14,289 nt of DNA. Origin: Planctomycetota bacterium. GTDB taxonomy: Bacteria > Planctomycetota > Planctomycetia > Gemmatales > Gemmataceae. The notes beneath the pieces are model-generated. The model was not told where the DNA came from. It made no database searches and worked only from the letters and a program-made list of their open reading frames with translations. The stretch covers positions 1 to 14,289 of the forward strand of contig JAGWVO010000052.1 in NCBI GenBank assembly GCA_018970845.1, in the 5' to 3' direction. Positions 1-7,094 of this stretch are shown here, piece after piece. The position numbers and the translations under genes were made by a program. Each line of letters opens with the position of its first letter. The first letter of the stretch is position 1.

Positions 1-2
1 TG

Positions 3-554
3 TCCCAATACACGCTTACAACGCCATTGCAAGGCGATTGGCCGGACATGCCGACTCCCGAGTTGAACAAAGCCATCAGGGAATTGCCGTTGGGGGCTTA
101 TAACGATGGTTTGTTCACGCTCCTCCCCAAGGAAGATTCCGACGCCCTTTTCGAAATCATGGCCAAAGTGGGAAATATCGACAAAAAAAGAACAGGTATT
201 TTCGCAGCAGATTGGCTGGGAAAAATCTTCTCGGTGGACTTGGGCGAAACCGATTCGAATGGAAATCCGCTGGTTTTCTTTTACGATCTTGAAGAAAATA
301 AATCTTATTGCACCGACTTCGTTTTTGATGATTTCCTCAATCAGTGCGCGACAGAGCAACAAGGGTCTTTATTCAATTTGAGCCAGTTCCAGACATGGTC
401 CGCAACCAATCCTCCACCACGGGACGGAAAAAGCTGTGTCGCCTACAAGATTCCCTTGGGCCTTGGTGGGCCGGATGATTTGGAGAACATGGCGCTCTCT
501 GACCGTGTGGTCAGCCTGCATATCTTGGCAGAGTTTCATTCAGCGACCGATTGA
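3..554 (+). CDS. Tdi1/DUF1851-like immunity protein (GAD-like + C-terminal domain), 5' partial
   Basis: The reading frame is open to the left edge, so the true start is probably outside the window; TTG at 27 and ATG at 48 are in-frame candidates but would shorten the N-terminus. Numbering from TTG 27, residues about 20-110 resemble the GAD-like half of DUF1851 proteins, with the 'YNDGLF' segment at 25-30. Residues 141-170 carry the characteristic end of the family, 'KIPLGLGGPDDLENM', followed by a short amphipathic helix. In characterised members such as Tdi1 the protein neutralises a type VI secretion effector; other relatives are presumed immunity proteins for polymorphic toxins. No toxin gene is visible here, so the partner, if any, lies to the left. 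There is no signal peptide in the visible part, which suits a cytoplasmic protein. The gene is clearly richer in A/T than everything to its right, which suggests later acquisition. Family assignment is from remembered motif patterns and is moderately secure; the specific function is inference. Confidence 0.6.
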   Translation, partial: SQYTLTTPLQGDWPDMPTPELNKAIRELPLGAYNDGLFTLLPKEDSDALFEIMAKVGNIDKKRTGIFAADWLGKIFSVDLGETDSNGNPLVFFYDLEENKSYCTDFVFDDFLNQCATEQQGSLFNLSQFQTWSATNPPPRDGKSCVAYKIPLGLGGPDDLENMALSDRVVSLHILAEFHSATD

Positions 555-827
555 CGACTTGTTGTCGAGCCCTGAATGCCTCGGAAACATGCGCTGTGCA
601 GACCGCCTCTTGCACCGATACATATTCAGCTCTCCTAAGATCTCTTGGAGGCCGAATCTGGCTCCCGTACGCGCATCTTGATCGGCTTGCCCAAGGTTCT
701 TAAGCCTTGAACGAAGTGAGGGGCTTCGCTCTACATTCACCAATCTTCAGCAAATGCAGAGGCCCCTCGCGCTGTTCGGGGCTCTCGGGGCATGAATGAA
801 CCAATAGCCTGGCACCTGAGCCGATCA
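555..827. other. Non-coding gap with several small hairpins
   Basis: No convincing gene is present between the immunity-like gene and the end of the DUF1559 gene; the short open frames here lack family features. Four short inverted repeats follow one another: CTCC/GGAG with an inner AAG/CTT at 632-650, CAAGG/CCTTG at 692-709, CGAAG/CTTCG at 712-728, and a stronger one at 758-785 listed separately. Both flanking genes end into this gap, so the structures could serve as terminators for convergent transcripts. No recognisable insertion-sequence ends or target duplications were seen. Confidence 0.4.
758..785 (-). terminator. Possible hairpin terminator after the DUF1559 gene
   Basis: AGAGGCCCC at 758-766 pairs with GGGGCTCT at 778-785, giving eight base pairs with one bulged G and an 11-base loop. 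It lies about 40 bases beyond the stop codon of the minus-strand DUF1559 gene. No clear U-tract follows on either strand, so intrinsic termination is uncertain; the same stem could also act on the plus-strand transcript arriving from the left. Confidence 0.3.
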
Positions 828-3149
828 CTAAGGCAGCTTGAACGGTTCGCCGCCGGCCCGGGTGGCCAGCGCCTTCCAGTCGGCTGGCGAAAGCGTCTTG
901 GGAACCCGCTTCACCGCGCCATCGGCGAACAGCACATTCACCGTGGTCTGGTTGGGCTGCCCCAGAACGATCGGCGCCGAACCGGCGAAGTCGAGTTCAT
1001 CGGGCTTGGTCCACTCCACGCTGCTCGATGCGTCGGCGATCAGCGCGGTGTTGCTGGTGCCGTCGGCAATCTCCGCCAGAGTCACCTTTCGGTTCCACTC
1101 GAAGGCCATGCCCGGGCCGGCAAAGGCGCGTACCGCCGTCATGCCGTTTGGGTCGCCTCCGAACTGCTTGGGCATCTTGCCGAGCAACGGGCGGTTATGC
1201 GGGCTGTCCCATGGCTCGTTCAGGCGGAACTGCTTATGAAGGTTGTCCTGCTCCAGGTAGGGGAGGATCGCCACCCGCCAACTGAGCAGGCGCTTGCCTG
1301 AAGCGTCGGTGATGGCCGCGGGCGGTAGCCCGTTGTTCTCGGTCATGTAGGTTTGGAGCGCCACGCCGATCTGCTTCATCTCGGCCTGCCCCGCCGCCCG
1401 GGCCACGGCGCCGCGCACGGCTTGAACCGCGCCTCCGCCCGAAGACCCGCCGCTGAACAGTCCGGTGTTCGATGATGAGCCGCCCCCGGTCGGGTTCGAG
1501 GGGGCGACGGTTCCACCAGAGCCGCCCGGCGGGCGGGTGGGTGTCATCATGCCGGCGGGCATGAGAGCCTTGAGCTTGGTTCCCTTGACGCTGACGGCAA
1601 CCTTGACGCTGTTTCCATCCTGGGCCGGCTTGATTTGGGCGAGAACCTCGTTGAGAAGGCTGATCGCCTTGGATCCCTGGGCGCCAGCCATGGCGCCAAA
1701 GGCGGTCAGGGCCAACCGGGTCTGGAAGGTGTTGTTTTCCTTGTTGAGGCGGTTGGCCGCGTCGAATCCCGCCTTGGCCTTGGAATCGTCCGCGAATTGG
1801 CCAGCCAGTTCCACGGCGACATCCTCGGTGGCCGAGCCCACCAAGGTCCATGTCTTCGCGTCGAAAAGAGGCGCGGCGTACTGGAACTTGGGCCCCAGGC
1901 CATTCAAGGCGGCCGCGCGCTCGGCATCGGTCATCTCCGAGGCCGCCACCAGCACGACATGGTTTTCAGACTTGCCCAGAAGCTCGCGAAGTTTCCTCAC
2001 CGTGGCACCGGCGCTGGTGGATTTCGACTTGAGGAGGTTCTCCACATATTTTTGCTGCCCGTAGAGAAGGGTCTGGTTTCCCGGGCAGGCGTGCAGCATG
2101 AATCCCTGGGCCATGTAGGTTTTTCCCGGGGCGTTGGCGACGGGAGACCCTGCCACTGTGATGGTGGAAGGTGGGGGTTCAAGTCCCATGGGAGCCGCGA
2201 GGCTGATGACGGCCACAAATGGGGCCTCGGGTTGCTGGCCCGCGCCCATGCCATCCATTCCGACCGGGCCGGCTTCGGTGGGCAAGCCGCCGGGAGGTGG
2301 ATTCGAACCGGCCGGCCGCGGACCGCCACCCTGAAGGCCCGGCTGCATCTGCGCCGGGTACAAGGGAGCGGCTTGGGCGACGACGGCTTCCCCGTCCCCC
2401 TCGATTGTCGTGGAAACGGGAACCGTGCCATCGGACCTTGATCCAAGCCTGCTGGTTCCGGGCGGCCGCATCATCGGCCTGTTGTTGCCGTTGGGCGGAC
2501 CCTGGGGCTGCCTGGCCTGGGCCTCGGCAACAAGCCTCGTGATGGCCTGGGCGTCGAATACCAGATGGATTTTCTTGCAATCGGAAGGCTTGATCTTCAG
2601 GGATTCCTGCATCTCCCGAATGCCCTCCTCGAAACCGATGGCGTCGAGCATTCCCTTCACCAGCGGAGCGTCAAGCATCGGGCCGACCTGGACTGAAAAC
2701 ACGAACTTGGAGTCGCCGGGAATGAGCTTGGTTTCATCGGTTTCCCTGTCGGCTGCGATGGCGGCCGCGATGGTTCCCGGTTCGGGAGCGGCCTTGGCGA
2801 CCGGCTGGCCGCCGGGGCCGCCGCCGCCGGTGGACGATCCTCCGCCGGACATGCTCGACCAGATGAGATACCCGCCGCCGCCCAGCAATAGCACGCCGAG
2901 TCCGACCACGGCGCCGATGACCAGGGCGGAGTTGTCGCCGCCTCGCTTCGACTTTCGGGACTTGCCAGAAGGCTTGGACGATTCCCGGTTTTTCTTGAGC
3001 AGGATGACGGGAATGTCGCCATCGTCACCCGCGTTGGGGTCGGGAATGGGAAGGGGCCCCTTGCATTGCGGGCACTTGACCGTTTTTCCTGCCAGGTTGT
3101 CAGGGGCGTTCACTTCACGGCCGCAGCCGCAACTGACCCGGATCGGCAT
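828..3149 (-). CDS. Zinc-ribbon, membrane-anchored protein with C-terminal DUF1559 domain
   Basis: This is a 773-residue protein of unknown cellular role. Residues 1-35 form a putative zinc ribbon with Cys7, Cys9, Cys26 and Cys29 ('CGCG' and 'CPQC'). A basic, serine-rich linker follows, then one transmembrane helix at about 74-98 and a glycine-rich stretch. Residues about 125-545 form a long extracytoplasmic region beginning with a 'LIPGDSKFVFSVQVG' type segment, often seen in planctomycete surface proteins, and interrupted by a Pro/Gly-rich low-complexity stretch. After a second Gly/Ser linker, residues about 580-770 match DUF1559: 'EMKQIGVALQTYMTENNGLPP', then 'LSWRVAILPYLEQDNL', 'IADGTSNTALIADAS' and the terminal 'VNVLFADGAVKRV'. 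DUF1559 usually follows a type IV prepilin leader; none is present, and the His of the H-X9-DG motif is replaced by Asn. The basic linker before the helix suggests the ribbon is cytoplasmic and the rest outside. Start ATG 3149 is supported by GAGGAG seven bases upstream. It is transcribed away from the cytochrome operon. Domain calls are fairly secure; function is unknown. Confidence 0.85.
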   Translation of the reverse strand: MPIRVSCGCGREVNAPDNLAGKTVKCPQCKGPLPIPDPNAGDDGDIPVILLKKNRESSKPSGKSRKSKRGGDNSALVIGAVVGLGVLLLGGGGYLIWSSMSGGGSSTGGGGPGGQPVAKAAPEPGTIAAAIAADRETDETKLIPGDSKFVFSVQVGPMLDAPLVKGMLDAIGFEEGIREMQESLKIKPSDCKKIHLVFDAQAITRLVAEAQARQPQGPPNGNNRPMMRPPGTSRLGSRSDGTVPVSTTIEGDGEAVVAQAAPLYPAQMQPGLQGGGPRPAGSNPPPGGLPTEAGPVGMDGMGAGQQPEAPFVAVISLAAPMGLEPPPSTITVAGSPVANAPGKTYMAQGFMLHACPGNQTLLYGQQKYVENLLKSKSTSAGATVRKLRELLGKSENHVVLVAASEMTDAERAAALNGLGPKFQYAAPLFDAKTWTLVGSATEDVAVELAGQFADDSKAKAGFDAANRLNKENNTFQTRLALTAFGAMAGAQGSKAISLLNEVLAQIKPAQDGNSVKVAVSVKGTKLKALMPAGMMTPTRPPGGSGGTVAPSNPTGGGSSSNTGLFSGGSSGGGAVQAVRGAVARAAGQAEMKQIGVALQTYMTENNGLPPAAITDASGKRLLSWRVAILPYLEQDNLHKQFRLNEPWDSPHNRPLLGKMPKQFGGDPNGMTAVRAFAGPGMAFEWNRKVTLAEIADGTSNTALIADASSSVEWTKPDELDFAGSAPIVLGQPNQTTVNVLFADGAVKRVPKTLSPADWKALATRAGGEPFKLP

Positions 3150-3156
3150 GACATGA

Positions 3157-3162
3157 CTCCTC
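3157..3162 (-). promoter_or_regulatory. Shine-Dalgarno site of the DUF1559 gene
   Basis: Read on the minus strand this is GAGGAG, seven bases before ATG 3149. It decides between that ATG and a second ATG five bases upstream that is in another reading frame. Confidence 0.6.
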
Positions 3163-3178
3163 GCGGGATGGCAAAATC

Positions 3179-3207
3179 ATCCTAATCGATCGCCCGCCCT
3201 TGGTCGA
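3179..3207 (-). promoter_or_regulatory. Possible sigma70-like promoter for the DUF1559 gene
   Basis: On the minus strand TCGACC (3207-3202) and TAGGAT (3184-3179) are separated by 17 bases and lie just upstream of the ribosome-binding site. Each hexamer matches four of six consensus positions. This is a weak pattern match only; planctomycete promoter rules are not well known to me. Confidence 0.25.
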
Positions 3208-3251
3208 ACGGTCCGCTGGTGAAACTTCGACTCGCCATGGTGATGGGAAGC

Positions 3252-3280
3252 GTGACACGCCGATAAGGTAAGGGTACGAT
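3252..3280 (+). promoter_or_regulatory. Possible sigma70-like promoter for the four-gene operon
   Basis: GTGACA at 3252-3257 and TACGAT at 3275-3280 are exactly 17 bases apart, matching five and four of six consensus positions. The predicted transcript would start near 3287, about 33 bases before the GTG start codon at 3320. The location between divergent genes supports a promoter, but the match is unproven. Confidence 0.4.
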
Positions 3281-3319
3281 GGCAACGATGGATTTGCCGC
3301 AAGATTCGGGGTCATCACC

Positions 3320-5665
3320 GTGAACCTCGCCCCACTCATTGTCCTTGCCACCCTCGCCGCGCCGGTCGACTTCGGCCGGGAGGTTCTGCCGCTGTTGCGG
3401 GAGCATTGCTTCAAATGCCACAGCCATGAGTCGGGAAAAAGCAAGGGCGGCCTCGTGGTTGACAGCCCCGGGGGATTGTCCAAGGGTGGCGACAACGGCC
3501 CGGCCACCGATTCCGGCAAGCCTGAAAACGGCCTCCTGATGCGAGCCATACGCCGTCAGGCGGGCGTGGAGGCCATGCCCCCCGCCCACCCGTTGCCGCC
3601 GCGGGCCTTGGCCATCCTGGAACGCTGGCTGATGGAAGGCGCGCCATGGCCCAAGTCAGCCGCGGCGACGACAACGGCCAAGTCGGGAACCCGTTCCGGC
3701 GGCATCACCGAGGCTGATCGCGCCTGGTGGGCCTTCCAGCCAGTCGGAAAACAGGCGATCGGCAGTTCGGCCGGCATCGACTCCGAAATTTCCAAGGCGC
3801 TCGCAGCCAAGGGTTGGACACGCGCCCCCAAAGCCGACGACTCCGAATGGCTTCGCCGGGTGAGCTTCGACCTCACCGGCCTGCCCCCCTCGCCCGCCGA
3901 GGCCCGCGAATTCGCCGCCAACCCCGACCGCGCCGCCGCGGTCGACCGCCTTCTGTCCTCCCCGCACTTTGGCGAAAAATGGGGGCGCTTCTGGCTCGAC
4001 CTCGTGCGATATGCCGAATCGGACGGGTATCGCGCCGACGACTATCGGCCCACGGCATGGCGTTACCGCGACTGGGTTGTCTCGGCGTTCAACCGCGACA
4101 TGCCCTACGACCGCTTCCTCCGCCTGCAGATCGCCGGGGATGAGCTTGAACCGGACAATCCCGAGTCGCTGTTGGCGCTCGGCTACCTGAGGCTCGGGAC
4201 CTACGAATTCAACCAGCGGGATGCCTTCACCCAGTGGAACGCCATACTTGAGGACATCACCGATGTCACGGCCGATGCCGCTCTGGGGTTGGGCCTCGCC
4301 TGCGCCCGCTGCCATGACCACAAGTACGATCCCCTGCTTCAACGCGACTATCACGCGTTGAAGTCGTTTTTCTCGGGCCTGGCCTGGATTGACGATGTTC
4401 CGCTGGACGCCGCCGCCGCCTCCAAGATCTCCGCGTGGCGCAAGGAAACCGCTCCCCGCAGGGAGAACCTCGACAAGATCGAGGCGGCCCACCGGAAAAC
4501 GGCCTTCCGGGATGCCCGCGCCTTGTTCCCCCCCGAGATCCAGAAACTGCTCGACGCGCCCCGCGAGGCGCTCGGCCCGTTCCAGAAGCAGGTTCGCGAC
4601 CTGGCCTACAGGCAGGTCCTGCTTGAGTACGATCGGCTCGAGTCAAAGGTGAAGGAACTCAAGGAGCGCGAGGAGATCAAGAAACTCCGCCTTGAACTCA
4701 AGTCTGTCACTCCCGAGTTCGCCATGGTCTCAACGGCGGGCGACATCGGCTCCAAGGTGGACGACCCGGTGCTTTCGAAGCGCGGCAAGTCGGAGGCCGT
4801 GCCTCCCGGTTTCCCGTCGGTGCTCGACCGCATGGGCCAGGCGCCGGAAATACGCGCCCGCGCCAACTCCAGCGGCAGGCGCGCCGCCCTGGCCACATGG
4901 CTGACGAGGCCGGATCATCCGCTGGTTCCGCGGGTCGTGGTCAACCGCGTCTGGCAGCGCGTCTTTGGCAGGGGTATCGTCGCCACGACCTCCGACTGGG
5001 GAACCCTGGGCGAAAAGCCATCCCACCCCGCCCTGCTCGACGGCCTGACCCGCGGCTTCATCGACGGCGGCATGAGGATCAAGCCTCTCGTCCGGGCGAT
5101 GGTGCTCTCGGAAACCTACGGCCAAGCTTCCCTTCGCCCCGATGCGCGCGAAATGCGCGAGGGCGATTCGGATAATTCCCTGTTGTGGCGCGGGCCGCGG
5201 CGAAGGCTGGAGGCGGAGGAGGTGCGCGACGCCATCCTCGCGTCATCCGGCAGCCTCGACCGGTCGATGGGCGGCCCCGCCGCCGGCGATGACAAGATGC
5301 GCCGAACGATCTACCTCAAGGCGATGCGGAACACCCGCGAACCGTTGCTGGCCGCCTTCGACGCCGCCGACGGCCTGCAGTCGACACCCCAGCGACTGCC
5401 CACGGTCACCGTCACCCAGACGCTGCTCATGCGCAACGGCAAGCTGACGGCGCAGCAGGCGGCCGAAGTCGCCAAGTCGGTTGTGAAACCTGGCTCCGGC
5501 GGCGCGGTTGATGAGTTGTTCCTGCGCGTGCTGGGCAGGCCCGGACGACCCGAGGAAGCCTCTGCCGTGGAAAACGCCCTCGCGGGAACGCCGGGGAACG
5601 AGGTCCGGATCGCCGACGCCGCTCACGCGCTGATGGAATCCAACGCCTTCCTTTACCTGGATTGA
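3320..5665 (+). CDS. PSCyt1-DUF1549-DUF1553 cytochrome c-like protein
   Basis: This is a 781-residue exported protein of the planctomycete cytochrome family. A short hydrophobic leader (about 1-15) is followed by a PSCyt1 haem-binding domain with C30-F-K-C33-H34; Met86 in 'AMPP' is a possible distal haem ligand. DUF1549 (PSCyt2) spans about 155-357, with 'VSFDLTGLPPSP', 'FGEKWGRFWLDLVRYAESDGY' style motifs and a second CXXCH, C328-A-R-C331-H332, in 'CARCHDHKYDP'. A charged, helical, probably coiled-coil stretch lies at about 380-460. DUF1553 (PSD1) runs from about 518 to 760 with 'VVNRVWQRVFGRGIV' and 'SLLWRGPRRRLEAEEVRDAIL'. The role of the family is not established; haem binding and periplasmic location are inferred from the motifs. 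GTG at 3320 is the only plausible start, since the upstream frame has no ATG, GTG or TTG before TAA at 3269. The leader has no basic residue, which is unusual for Sec. It is the first gene of the operon, and its stop is five bases from the next ATG. Confidence 0.9.
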   Translation: MNLAPLIVLATLAAPVDFGREVLPLLREHCFKCHSHESGKSKGGLVVDSPGGLSKGGDNGPATDSGKPENGLLMRAIRRQAGVEAMPPAHPLPPRALAILERWLMEGAPWPKSAAATTTAKSGTRSGGITEADRAWWAFQPVGKQAIGSSAGIDSEISKALAAKGWTRAPKADDSEWLRRVSFDLTGLPPSPAEAREFAANPDRAAAVDRLLSSPHFGEKWGRFWLDLVRYAESDGYRADDYRPTAWRYRDWVVSAFNRDMPYDRFLRLQIAGDELEPDNPESLLALGYLRLGTYEFNQRDAFTQWNAILEDITDVTADAALGLGLACARCHDHKYDPLLQRDYHALKSFFSGLAWIDDVPLDAAAASKISAWRKETAPRRENLDKIEAAHRKTAFRDARALFPPEIQKLLDAPREALGPFQKQVRDLAYRQVLLEYDRLESKVKELKEREEIKKLRLELKSVTPEFAMVSTAGDIGSKVDDPVLSKRGKSEAVPPGFPSVLDRMGQAPEIRARANSSGRRAALATWLTRPDHPLVPRVVVNRVWQRVFGRGIVATTSDWGTLGEKPSHPALLDGLTRGFIDGGMRIKPLVRAMVLSETYGQASLRPDAREMREGDSDNSLLWRGPRRRLEAEEVRDAILASSGSLDRSMGGPAAGDDKMRRTIYLKAMRNTREPLLAAFDAADGLQSTPQRLPTVTVTQTLLMRNGKLTAQQAAEVAKSVVKPGSGGAVDELFLRVLGRPGRPEEASAVENALAGTPGNEVRIADAAHALMESNAFLYLD

Positions 5666-5670
5666 ATCCC

Positions 5671-7077
5671 ATGCACCCCGAGAGCGCCCGAGACTTCCTC
5701 ACGCGGCGGCAATGGCTCTGGTCGGGCGGTGCCGGCTTCGGCGCGTTGGCCCTCGGGGCGATGGACGCCCATGCCGGCGCCAACCCCGCCGCGGGCAAAC
5801 CAGGGCACGCCCCGGCCAGGGCGAAGCGAGTCATCTTCCTGTTCATGGAGGGCGGCCCCAGCCATATCGACACCTTCGATCCCAAGCCCCTTCTCAACAA
5901 GCTCGCCGGCCAGAAGCTTCCTCCCAGTTTCGGCACTGTCATCACCTCGATGGGCACCGCCGACGCGCCGCTGCTCGCTTCTCAGCGGCAATGGAAAAGG
6001 CACGGGCAGGGCGGGTTGTGGGTTTCCGACTGGCTGCCCAACATCGCCCAACGCGCCGATGACCTTGTCGTCGTCCGCTCGGTCTGGTGCGACGCCATCA
6101 ACCACTCCGCCGGCGTTTGCCAGATGAACACGGGCGTGACGATGGGTGGAAGGCCGTCACTCGGCTCATGGGTGGTTTACGGCCTGGGAAGCGATAACGA
6201 GAACCTTCCGGGTTTCGTCGTGCTGACGGATGGCAGCGCCTCGGTGACCAACGGCGCCCGCAACTGGGGGGCCGGGTTCATGCCGGCGGCCTACCAGGGG
6301 GCCAAGTTCGAGACTACCGGTCCCACGCTCCCCGGATTGGCCTCGACAGAGAAGATCGAGCCTTCGCGACAAGCCAGGCGCGGTGAACTCCTCGCGGAAC
6401 TCAACAGGGCGCACGCCTTGCGTTCACCCGAGGACACCGAACTTGCCGCGCGCATCGCCTCCCAGGAACTGGCGTTCCGGATGCAGGCGGCGGCTCCCGA
6501 GGCGGTCGACCTCACGCATGAGACGCCCGCCACGCGGACGCTTTACGGCATCGACCGCAAGGAAACCGCGAACTTTGGAAAGATGTGCCTGATGGCCCGC
6601 AGGCTTGCCGAGCGCGGCGTCCGCTTCATCCAGTTGTATTCGGGAGCGGGAAGCCGTTGGGACGCGCATGCCAACATCGAGAAGAACCACACGCTCATGT
6701 GCGGCGCCACCGACCTGCCCATTGCCGGCCTGCTTGCCGACCTCAGGCAGAGGGGCCTGCTCGACGACACGCTGGTGGTGTGGGGTGGCGAGTTCGGCCG
6801 CACGCCGATGTCGGAAAAGGGCGATGGCCGCGACCATAACCCGTGGGGATTCACGATGTTCATGGCCGGGGCGGGCCTCACGGGCGGCAGGGTGGTGGGA
6901 AGCACCGACGAACTCGGCCTGCGCGCCGTCGACCACAAGCTGCATGTGCATGACTTTCACGCCACCATCCTGGCCTTGCTCGGACTGGACCATGAGAAGG
7001 TGCTTTGGCGCCACAAGGGAAGGCCCGAACGGCCGACGGTCAACGAGGGTGTGCCGAGCACGCTGATCCTGGGCTGA
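5671..7077 (+). CDS. DUF1501 protein, twin-arginine leader (first copy)
   Basis: This is a 468-residue protein of the DUF1501 family, which belongs to the alkaline-phosphatase/sulfatase-like superfamily; its substrate is unknown. The N-terminus has a Tat leader, 'TRRQWLWSGGAGFGALAL' with Arg12-Arg13, and a possible cleavage site after 'AHA' near residue 35. The mature part opens with 'RVIFLFMEGGPSHIDTFDPKP' type sequence, whose Asp67 and Asp70 are in the usual metal-site region. Later family motifs are 'GGEFGRTP' (372-379), 'GRDHN' (386-390, with Asp388 and His389) and 'HDFHATILALLG' with Asp428 and His430. The start at ATG 5671 lies five bases after the previous stop; TTG at 5662, overlapping that stop, is an alternative that adds three residues. 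No clear Shine-Dalgarno is visible, so translational coupling to the upstream gene is likely. Length and motifs look complete. It pairs with the preceding cytochrome protein, as is usual in planctomycetes. Confidence 0.88.
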   Translation: MHPESARDFLTRRQWLWSGGAGFGALALGAMDAHAGANPAAGKPGHAPARAKRVIFLFMEGGPSHIDTFDPKPLLNKLAGQKLPPSFGTVITSMGTADAPLLASQRQWKRHGQGGLWVSDWLPNIAQRADDLVVVRSVWCDAINHSAGVCQMNTGVTMGGRPSLGSWVVYGLGSDNENLPGFVVLTDGSASVTNGARNWGAGFMPAAYQGAKFETTGPTLPGLASTEKIEPSRQARRGELLAELNRAHALRSPEDTELAARIASQELAFRMQAAAPEAVDLTHETPATRTLYGIDRKETANFGKMCLMARRLAERGVRFIQLYSGAGSRWDAHANIEKNHTLMCGATDLPIAGLLADLRQRGLLDDTLVVWGGEFGRTPMSEKGDGRDHNPWGFTMFMAGAGLTGGRVVGSTDELGLRAVDHKLHVHDFHATILALLGLDHEKVLWRHKGRPERPTVNEGVPSTLILG

Positions 7078-7082
7078 AAACT

Positions 7083-7088
7083 GGGGAG
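7083..7088 (+). promoter_or_regulatory. Shine-Dalgarno site fixing the start of the discoidin-containing gene
   Basis: GGGGAG lies six bases before ATG 7095. It favours that start over an in-frame ATG at 7005 that would overlap the preceding gene by about 70 bases and place 30 non-hydrophobic residues ahead of the leader. Confidence 0.6.
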
Positions 7089-7094
7089 CCGACG

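Noticed and set aside
540..743. Short minus-strand frame (67 codons) in the left gap
   Set aside because: There is no ribosome-binding site, domain or convincing composition, and it contains the hairpin sequences.
1380..1530. Gly/Ser/Pro-rich segment of the DUF1559 gene as a DNA repeat
   Set aside because: The bias reflects a low-complexity protein linker; no regular repeat unit is visible at the DNA level.
1635..2441. Plus-strand open frame (268 codons) opposite the DUF1559 gene
   Set aside because: The frame is Gly/Arg/His-rich without domains and mirrors a gene with clear domains on the other strand. The plus-strand frame at 2410-3156 was rejected for the same reason.
7005..7094. Extended N-terminus of the discoidin-containing protein from ATG 7005
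   Set aside because: It would overlap the preceding DUF1501 gene and add 30 polar residues before a hydrophobic leader, while ATG 7095 has a good ribosome-binding site.
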